Below are positions 42,795 to 48,752 of a DNA stretch of 48,752 nt, in pieces. The notes beneath the pieces are model-generated. The model ran no database searches, had not been told where the DNA came from, and saw only the letters and a list, made by a program, of their open reading frames with translations. Each line of letters opens with the position of its first letter. Position 1 is the stretch's first letter. This DNA comes from a virus. The translations under genes and the position numbers were made by a program. Location: IMG/VR virus record IMGVR_UViG_3300030090_002131, positions 1 through 48,752 of that record; one strand, given 5' to 3'.

Positions 42795-43576
42795 TGGCTT
42801 ATTGGAAAAAAATTATAACTGACAATCAAGTGTCTGGTAATACTTCTTTAGGAACATCTAATGATGTCGTACCTACACAAGCAGCAGTAAAAAGTTATGT
42901 AGACAATAATATTCCTAGTAAAGATAGAGAGTTTGTTTGTATGACTGCTAATTCTAGGTCAGGATATAAAAGTGGAAGTGGAAGTAATTTTAGACATTTT
43001 TGGGCAGTACCTTCTTCTTGGTATGGTATAAGAAGAAATAATAGAGGTAATCATTTAAGTTCTAGTAGTGGAGAGCCTGCGATTCCTGATTATGGTTCAC
43101 TTCCTGCTAGTATTTCTACTAGTACTCCTATGGATAATATGTTTGAATATGGTGTTAAGGCTACTACTAATCATAAATTTAAAGTATCTTGGCATTCAAG
43201 TAGTAATCAAATTTGGCAAAATGATAGTATAATATATTTTGCTCCTATCATTATATTGCCTGATGATTACAATAGATGGACAAATCATAATTTTACGGCT
43301 ATTTCAAAATCTGATTGGACTTTCTTATTTCCGACAGGTTATGATGGGACTTCTACTACTAGAGGAATAGTCAAGGCAGATTTAGGAACTATAACAGGTT
43401 TGACATCAAATGATGCTACTTATAATTTTGCTTTTGAATGGTCTATTGATACAGAATTAACTATTCCTATGGGGTCGCATATATTGATATTGGTTACAAA
43501 TGACCAAGCGACATCATCTAGTACTTCCGAATATATGAGAAATTTAACTTGTGTATTAGAATGTGAGGCAACATAA
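42794..43576 (+). CDS. Fibre-like structural protein with the same N-terminal tag
   Basis: 260 residues. MAYWKKIITDNQ at the start parallels MATWKKVITEND at 41740. Then a coiled-coil linker (VVPTQAAVKSYVDNN) and a C-terminal beta sandwich (WTFLFPTGYDGTSTTRG, FAFEWSIDTELTIP). Likely a host-recognition or decoration fibre using the same docking point. Confidence 0.6.
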   Translation: MAYWKKIITDNQVSGNTSLGTSNDVVPTQAAVKSYVDNNIPSKDREFVCMTANSRSGYKSGSGSNFRHFWAVPSSWYGIRRNNRGNHLSSSSGEPAIPDYGSLPASISTSTPMDNMFEYGVKATTNHKFKVSWHSSSNQIWQNDSIIYFAPIIILPDDYNRWTNHNFTAISKSDWTFLFPTGYDGTSTTRGIVKADLGTITGLTSNDATYNFAFEWSIDTELTIPMGSHILILVTNDQATSSSTSEYMRNLTCVLECEAT

Positions 43577-44028
43577 TGGCAGACCAAAGTAAACATAATA
43601 AAACTGAAGATGAACTTCATGCAATAGACCAAGATGCAGGTGCTGCAGGGGAACTATTAAGAGAAATATATGCTTCATTAGATACTACTATAGATAGAAA
43701 AAACACAGCAATAACAGATTTAGAGGCTGTAAAATCAGATGTTGCTACTAACAATGCAAAAGTAGGCATAACAACTGCACAAGCAAGTGCAATTGAAACA
43801 AATACTGCTAAAACAGGTATTACTACTACTCAAGCAACACAACTTTCAAATTTAAATGCAGGAAGAGCATCAAGTGTAGGAACTAGTATAAAAAATGTAA
43901 CCGCACAAATTACACAAGTAGTAAATGTAAATGCAAAAACGGGTGCTGCAACATTAAATAGTACTATAGTTTTATCAAATGGTACTAGATATACATTATC
44001 ACAAACATTAACAAAAGTAAGTAAATAA
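43576..44028 (+). CDS. Fibre shaft-like coiled-coil protein
   Basis: 150 residues. It contains imperfect repeats NNAKVGITTAQASAIETN and NTAKTGITTTQATQLSN, a trimeric coiled-coil/shaft pattern seen in fibres, then a beta end. The start overlaps the previous stop. Likely a small fibre component. Confidence 0.5.
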   Translation: MADQSKHNKTEDELHAIDQDAGAAGELLREIYASLDTTIDRKNTAITDLEAVKSDVATNNAKVGITTAQASAIETNTAKTGITTTQATQLSNLNAGRASSVGTSIKNVTAQITQVVNVNAKTGAATLNSTIVLSNGTRYTLSQTLTKVSK

Positions 44029-44039
44029 TAGGAGATACT

Positions 44040-44201
44040 ATGGAAGGTGTAGATACACTTAGAACAGCAACAATAGGGATTTCGGGGTCATCTATTGCTT
44101 GGTTAGAAGTACTACCACCATCAGTAAGCATAATAGGCGGTTTATTAACTGCTGCTTACATGGCTGTAAAACTTTACAAAGAACTTTATGGTAAAAAATA
44201 A
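44040..44201 (+). CDS. Holin-like small membrane protein
   Basis: 53 residues with two moderately hydrophobic segments (TIGISGSSIAWLEVL and SIIGGLLTAAYMAVKLY) and a basic end, the layout of short class II/III holins. GGAG is five bases before the ATG. The next gene starts inside its end. As the nearest holin candidate it could release the M15 endolysin; not proven. Confidence 0.55.
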   Translation: MEGVDTLRTATIGISGSSIAWLEVLPPSVSIIGGLLTAAYMAVKLYKELYGKK

Positions 44202-44970
44202 AAAGACACCTATAAAGAGGGCGATTGTAACTCCCGATAAGCATTTTCCTTATGCAGACAAAAAAGCAATAAATGTAGTGTGTCAAGCCATAGAAATTGT
44301 AAAACCAAATATATATATTGATTTAGGAGACACAGGAGAATGGGAAAATTTTAGTCATTGGAAGTGGAAAAGAAAAAAGAAACCACCTTTAGAAATGATG
44401 ATACCATCTTTAGATAAAGATGTAAAAGATGTAAATAAAGGAATGGATATAATAGATGAAAGTCTAGATAAAGCAAATTGTAAAGAAAAGTATTTTACAG
44501 AAGGTAATCATGAGTTATGGTTGCAACAATTTGTAGAAGAACATCCATATGTTCCACAATACAAGACAGAACAAGCACTAAAATTAAAAGAACGAGGATA
44601 TAAATTTTATCCCGCAGGTAAATACCTAAAAATAGGAAAATTAAATTATTATCATGGACATCATTATGGTGGTCAATACCACACCGCAAATCACTTAAGA
44701 AAACTAGGTGCTAATGTAATGTATGGTCATTGGCATGATATACAACAAATGAGTGCAACTCATATCGATGGTCAAAAATCCGCATGGAGTATTGGATGCT
44801 TAAAAGATATGTCTGGAAAAAAGAATGAATGGCTAGGAGGCAGACAAATTAACTGGTCACATGCTTTTGCTATTGTAGATTACTTTGAAAATGGTTATTT
44901 TACAGTACATGTTCTACAGATAATTAATGGTAAGACATCATTATGGGGAGAACTAATAAATGGGAGGTAA
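44188..44970 (+). CDS. Calcineurin-like metallophosphoesterase
   Basis: 260 residues. Motifs in order: D17-K-H19, GD48TGE, GNHE at 106-109, H156-GH158 and GHWH at 180-183, all expected for a two-metal phosphoesterase. Substrate unknown; phage relatives may act on nucleotides, DNA ends or host signals. Unusual place: between a holin-like gene and the MscS-like gene. Overlaps the holin-like end by 14 bases. Confidence 0.85.
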   Translation: MVKNKKTPIKRAIVTPDKHFPYADKKAINVVCQAIEIVKPNIYIDLGDTGEWENFSHWKWKRKKKPPLEMMIPSLDKDVKDVNKGMDIIDESLDKANCKEKYFTEGNHELWLQQFVEEHPYVPQYKTEQALKLKERGYKFYPAGKYLKIGKLNYYHGHHYGGQYHTANHLRKLGANVMYGHWHDIQQMSATHIDGQKSAWSIGCLKDMSGKKNEWLGGRQINWSHAFAIVDYFENGYFTVHVLQIINGKTSLWGELINGR

Positions 44971-44976
44971 AAATCT

Positions 44977-45372
44977 TTGGATGAGCAAGTTCAAAGTTTT
45001 ATTGAAGAACTTTTGGGAAACTATGGTTGGATGTTTCTTGCAGGTTTTGCTGCCCTTTTGTTTAAATCCTCTATTTCGTCTGCGGTTGAAGGTTTTAAAG
45101 TTTTTGCGGGAAATGACCTTAATACTGACGATGTGGTTAGTTTTAATGGTAGACCTGCTCGTGTAATAAGAGTTGGAATGTGGAAAACTGTATTTTTTAT
45201 TTATGATGTAGATTGCTCTAATGGTAAACCTGTAGTAAAAGGTGGAAGTAAAATGTCAATAGATAATGAAAAATTAAAAGAACATATAATTGAAAAACCA
45301 TTACCTATGTTAGATTTAAATAAATATATACAATGCGATGACAATGACAAACCTAGAACACCTACTAATTGA
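44977..45372 (+). CDS. MscS-like mini membrane protein (one span plus beta domain)
   Basis: 131 residues from a TTG start, chosen because GGAGG lies nine bases before it and the next in-frame ATG would remove the N-terminal helix. Residues 14-35 are a membrane-type helix rich in Gly/Ala (MFLAGFAALLFKSSISS). Residues 48-100 resemble the MscS beta domain: NTDDVVSFNGRPARVIRVG, WKTVFFIYDVDC and SKMSIDNEKLKEHIIEKPL. Full MscS has three spans and an alpha/beta vestibule; both are absent. It may be a holin-like or osmotic valve, or a decoy subunit. Similarity by eye. Confidence 0.5.
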   Translation: MDEQVQSFIEELLGNYGWMFLAGFAALLFKSSISSAVEGFKVFAGNDLNTDDVVSFNGRPARVIRVGMWKTVFFIYDVDCSNGKPVVKGGSKMSIDNEKLKEHIIEKPLPMLDLNKYIQCDDNDKPRTPTN

Positions 45373-45661
45373 CTGGTGTAAACTCTTAGAAGAGAGGATA
45401 AAAATACTAGAAGAAAATTCGCATCCACCTAGAGATTTTGTAAGATGTAATGAATGTAAACAAACAATAAAGGAGAAAAAGATGGCTTTTAAGCACATGG
45501 TTGTTGAATACTTATTCAATGATGAAACTAAAGCAAAAGTAATAAAGGAGTTGAATGAAAATATTAATATACCGATTATTAATGAAAAGACTGAAGAAAA
45601 GATTATTACAGCGATTTGGGAAACTGTTGAAGCGGTTCTTAAGAAAGTAATACTTAAGTAA
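45338..45661 (+). CDS. Hypothetical protein with CxxC
   Basis: 107 residues. The first half WCKLLEERIKILEENSHPP and CNECKQTIKEK reads like a small phage zinc/coiled-coil module; the second half is helical and basic at the end. An internal ATG at 45482 with a strong AAGGAG could make a 60-residue product alone, so the start is uncertain: possibly two products from one frame. Confidence 0.5.
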   Translation: MTMTNLEHLLIDWCKLLEERIKILEENSHPPRDFVRCNECKQTIKEKKMAFKHMVVEYLFNDETKAKVIKELNENINIPIINEKTEEKIITAIWETVEAVLKKVILK

Positions 45662-45662
45662 A

Positions 45663-47975
45663 ATGCCTAAAGATATTTTACCAATAAGGTTATTTGAGGG
45701 CGGACTAAATAACTCTACAAACCCTAGAGATATACAAGATAATGAATTGCATACTGCTATAAATGTAGATACTAATAGAGTAGGTGCAATAAAATCAATG
45801 GGGTCTTTTGAAAGTTTTTTTAGTCCCGCTACCTCTACCGCATTAGATGGTGTAGTTGCTAATGATGGTTTTGGTATTGCTTATATGCAAATAGATACTA
45901 AAATGTCTAATAATGAAGGAGATGTTACTAACGGACATTACATTGCTATTCATAAACCCGCAGGTAGTAATCCTAAGATTATGTTTTATCAAGACCCTGT
46001 AGAAAATAGTGGAACTCAAGTATATTTACCTACTACTTTTCAATTACCTAATGTTGACACATCAAACTCTAAAATTGATTATCTTTATGTAGATGGAGGT
46101 ATAAGAGTTTTTGATACAGATGTTCAAAACACTAATTTAAAACCTCAAAAGATTATGTATATTCCAAAAGATAGACATTATTTTAAAGGTGCTAGTAATA
46201 ATGATTTGGATATAACTGCATCGGAATGGATATGTAGTCAACAATTTATAAAAGCACCAAATGGTGGTACAGTTCAATTAAGTGAAGGTATTAACCAAGG
46301 AGATGTAGAATCTCCACCTTCGGGAGACTTAACTGTTGATTTAGTTGTTATGATGGATGCGGGACAAGGTAGTATAGAAAGTAATAGTATAGGTTGGGGA
46401 GCAAATTCAACAGATGCTAACAATATGGAATTTTATGCATCATTTGTTTATGATAATGACCAAGAATCTATGGCAACTGCTTTAGGTAGTATTAATATGG
46501 GAGGCGGTACAACATCTAATGGAGCAACATTTTTACCCTATGTTAAAACGGGAAGTGATGCAGGTAGTTGGGACAAAAGAATTATAGGAGTTAATATTTA
46601 TTATAGAAATAATGACTTTTCAAAAGATATAATATATTTAGTAGGTAAATTTGATGTAGTAACATATGGTAGTGAAAATATAGCGGAACAATGTGGAATA
46701 ACAACTGATGGAAGTAATACAAACTCTAATCAATATGCTCTTTTACTTGGAGATAAAACGGGTAAAACTACTAACTTAAATTTTGTAACCGCTAATGACG
46801 CAGGGGTATTTCATAAAACACCTCCTACTATTTTTACACATGCGGTATCATCGGGTATTAACTCTACGGCAGTTTCTACGGAATGTTACTATAAAACTGC
46901 AGCATTAGTGAATAGAAAACTATATGTAGGTAATATAAAACAAAAGACATTAGAGTCTCCTACAACTGAAAAGCATTATCCCGATAGATTATTGAAATCT
47001 ATAACTAATAGATTTGATGTTTTACCCGATAATAATTTTATAGATGTAAATATAAAGGATGGAGAAAACATTGTTAAGTTGGTTGGTATGGGTAATAGAT
47101 TATATATGTTTAAAGAAAGCACATTATATGTTATAGCGGTTGCGGGAGGAGAAGAGTATTTAGAAGGTACTTATCCACATTTAGGTATTAAACATCCACA
47201 TGCAGTAGTTAAAACTGATGTAGGATTATTTTGGGTTAATAAACATGGTGCTTATATAACTGTAGAAGAGAAACCACCATCTAGTTTAACAAGAAGTAAG
47301 ATAAAAGATTCTTATTGGTCTAGTTTTATAACAGATAATAGTATATGTGGTTATGACCCAAGAAATAAACAATATATAATAATTAAAGATGCAAGTAATA
47401 TTACGGGCACAGGCGATACAACTGTAAATGATTTAATAGTTTGGAATTTACAAACAAACTCTTGGAATTTAGGGTACAATAAAATAGGTGCTAGTTCAAA
47501 TCCTAAATGTACTAATCTTATAAATTACACAGATGCTAATGGAGACCCACATTTATTAACTTTTATACATAGTGGAGATTTAGTGGAATGGAAAACGGCA
47601 GATGAATTAACTACACTAGGAACTAATGTATTTGAAGTGTCAACAAAAGAGTTAACAGGAAATGCTCCAAATTTAAGGAAGAAATTCTACAGCCTATACA
47701 TTACATATAAATTAGAGAATATCTCGGTAAAACCTACTGTTAAACTAAAATTAAATGGAAAAGATTATGATGGAGAGATAACATTAGAGGCTGATACGGA
47801 TTTTGTAGCAACAACAACTGATTTTAAAACTGCATTGTTTAAAGTTGCAAGTGCAGACAAAGATAAGGTTAAAAATGTATATGGAGCACAAGTTGTAATA
47901 AGTGGAAGTGGCTTACATGAAAGTTTTGAAATTAATGATATGTCTTTAATTATAAGAATGAAATCGGTAAAATAA
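45663..47975 (+). CDS. Tail nozzle/stabilisation-type protein
   Basis: 770 residues. The N-terminus RLFEGGLNNSTNPRDIQDNE, then AINVDTNRVGAIKS, is the signature of T7 gp12/P22 gp10-like tail hub proteins (GGLN, NE, NV, GA). A beta-propeller-like body follows, with NRLYMFKESTLYVIA and GLFWVNKHGAY, typical of these proteins. It would form the tail tip plug/nozzle that keeps DNA in the particle. Downstream is the next fibre gene after one base. Confidence 0.8.
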   Translation: MPKDILPIRLFEGGLNNSTNPRDIQDNELHTAINVDTNRVGAIKSMGSFESFFSPATSTALDGVVANDGFGIAYMQIDTKMSNNEGDVTNGHYIAIHKPAGSNPKIMFYQDPVENSGTQVYLPTTFQLPNVDTSNSKIDYLYVDGGIRVFDTDVQNTNLKPQKIMYIPKDRHYFKGASNNDLDITASEWICSQQFIKAPNGGTVQLSEGINQGDVESPPSGDLTVDLVVMMDAGQGSIESNSIGWGANSTDANNMEFYASFVYDNDQESMATALGSINMGGGTTSNGATFLPYVKTGSDAGSWDKRIIGVNIYYRNNDFSKDIIYLVGKFDVVTYGSENIAEQCGITTDGSNTNSNQYALLLGDKTGKTTNLNFVTANDAGVFHKTPPTIFTHAVSSGINSTAVSTECYYKTAALVNRKLYVGNIKQKTLESPTTEKHYPDRLLKSITNRFDVLPDNNFIDVNIKDGENIVKLVGMGNRLYMFKESTLYVIAVAGGEEYLEGTYPHLGIKHPHAVVKTDVGLFWVNKHGAYITVEEKPPSSLTRSKIKDSYWSSFITDNSICGYDPRNKQYIIIKDASNITGTGDTTVNDLIVWNLQTNSWNLGYNKIGASSNPKCTNLINYTDANGDPHLLTFIHSGDLVEWKTADELTTLGTNVFEVSTKELTGNAPNLRKKFYSLYITYKLENISVKPTVKLKLNGKDYDGEITLEADTDFVATTTDFKTALFKVASADKDKVKNVYGAQVVISGSGLHESFEINDMSLIIRMKSVK

Positions 47976-47976
47976 A

Positions 47977-48752
47977 ATGCCTAGTTATAATGATGATTTA
48001 ATATACAACAATGCAACAGATGGAGAGGTCTATTTAGAAGCACCTAATAATAGTGAAGGAGAAGAAGGTGCTGAGACATGGAGATTTATATCTGACAAAG
48101 GGTTGTATCATTTTAAAAAGTATAACGGACAATGGATGTCTAGAAGATATTCGCCTGGTGTTGAAACTGCAAGTTCTGAATTTTCACAAACAATTATAAA
48201 TAGTTCTGAAATAGATGTTCAATCGGGAGATATATATGATTTAAATGTAACAAATAGTTTAACTTTTAGCGGAACTTCATTGTCATTATATTCATTTTCT
48301 TCTCCACTTAGTTTAAATAATACAAACCAAGCGGTATCATTACCATATAGCGGTAATTTACAAATAACAAGCAATCAATTAGATACTATACAAGGCATTA
48401 CAACAGATGCATCTCCTACATTTAAAAATTTAACTATAAGCCAAGTTGGAGGTACAGGCGGTAGTATATCTATAGATGAAAATATTAATGGTATAAATGT
48501 TAATGTTTTATTAGGAGAGCATGGTAAATTATTTTCAACAAACTATGTAGACGGAACAGGAACAAGTCAAACGGATGGGATAGGTTTAGGAGCATTAACT
48601 GCAGCCGAAGTAGACCAATTAGAAAATATAGGTACAAATGAAATATCTAATCAAGAATGGTCTTATCTTGCAAACTTAGACCAACCATTAACACAAACTA
48701 GTAATGTAGTATTTAATGCAGTTGCAACAGGTACACTTTCGTTTGTTGATGC
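47977..48752 (+). CDS. Tail fibre, partial (continues past window end)
   Basis: 258 codons are present. N-terminal SYNDDLIYNNATDGEVYLE, then TWRFISDKGLYHFKKYN and long Ser/Thr/Asn-rich beta sequence with the repeat TTDASPTFKNLTIS that recurs in fibre shafts (SNVVFNAVATGTLSF near the end). It starts two bases after the nozzle protein. It may connect with the fibre fragment at base 1, but a direct join is out of frame. Confidence 0.7.
   Translation, partial: MPSYNDDLIYNNATDGEVYLEAPNNSEGEEGAETWRFISDKGLYHFKKYNGQWMSRRYSPGVETASSEFSQTIINSSEIDVQSGDIYDLNVTNSLTFSGTSLSLYSFSSPLSLNNTNQAVSLPYSGNLQITSNQLDTIQGITTDASPTFKNLTISQVGGTGGSISIDENINGINVNVLLGEHGKLFSTNYVDGTGTSQTDGIGLGALTAAEVDQLENIGTNEISNQEWSYLANLDQPLTQTSNVVFNAVATGTLSFVD

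Noticed and set aside
44960-45166. Alternative frame from ATG inside the MscS-like gene
   Set aside because: Out-of-frame hydrophobic shadow; the TTG-started frame has the ribosome site and a coherent domain.
1-48752. Prophage with integrase
   Set aside because: The only recombinase-like sequence is buried in a giant virion protein; no attachment site, repressor or host flanks are visible.

Overview
This window is almost entirely tailed-phage DNA. It is AT-rich (clearly well under half G+C by eye; not computed) and carries an ordered virion block: terminase small and large subunits, portal, acidic Q-rich scaffold-like protein, major capsid protein, short head-tail adaptors, a nozzle/stabilisation-type tail protein, fibres and internal virion proteins. 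There is no tape measure, tail tube or tail sheath gene, and there are large internal proteins after the fibres, so a short-tailed (podovirus-like) phage is the best guess. Most genes have clear AAGGAG/GGAGG ribosome sites. The host cannot be named from the sequence; an AT-rich bacterium, possibly marine, is an inference only.

Layout. Bases 1-15239 (+ strand): the 3' part of a long receptor-binding fibre ending in an S74 chaperone domain, three internal virion proteins and one giant 2470-residue protein. Bases 15217-30144 (- strand): a dense leftward early region read from about 30.2 kb down to 15.2 kb. Its upstream half (30.1-22.4 kb) is a string of small proteins, including peptide deformylase, an MSMEG_6728-type protein, zinc-ribbon proteins, four single-span membrane microproteins and an AbrB-like protein, broken by hairpins and a tRNA-like element. 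Its downstream half (22.1-15.2 kb) is DNA metabolism: Cas4/RecB-type exonuclease, Rad52-like annealing protein, SSB-like protein with an SSB-type acidic tip, DNA methyltransferase, DnaB-type helicase, RuvC-like resolvase and a PD-(D/E)XK nuclease-like protein. Bases 30145-30682 are the divergent control region (promoters both ways, repeats, palindrome). Bases 30683-48752 (+ strand): packaging, lysis-type and head/tail genes, ending inside another fibre gene.

How it fits together. The leftward region would be expressed early, take over recombination, modification and replication fork functions, and lean on polymerases not encoded here (no DNA or RNA polymerase or primase is visible). The rightward region packages DNA and builds the particle. 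The rightward gene order leads naturally into the left end of the window, so the genome may be circular or permuted. However, joining base 48752 directly to base 1 puts the fibre out of frame within about 35 bases, so sequence is missing or the ends are not adjacent.

Most interesting: the 2470-residue putative ejected/internal virion protein contains what looks like a complete tyrosine-recombinase domain (core-binding region, arginine, lysine, HxxR, H and Y in order) followed by an HExxH metallopeptidase-like motif, an arrangement worth testing as an injected DNA-acting polyvalent protein. Also notable are a one-membrane-span MscS-like mini protein beside a holin-like gene and a metallophosphoesterase, four membrane microproteins in the early region, and a near-identical attenuator/terminator-like sequence on both sides of the first early gene.
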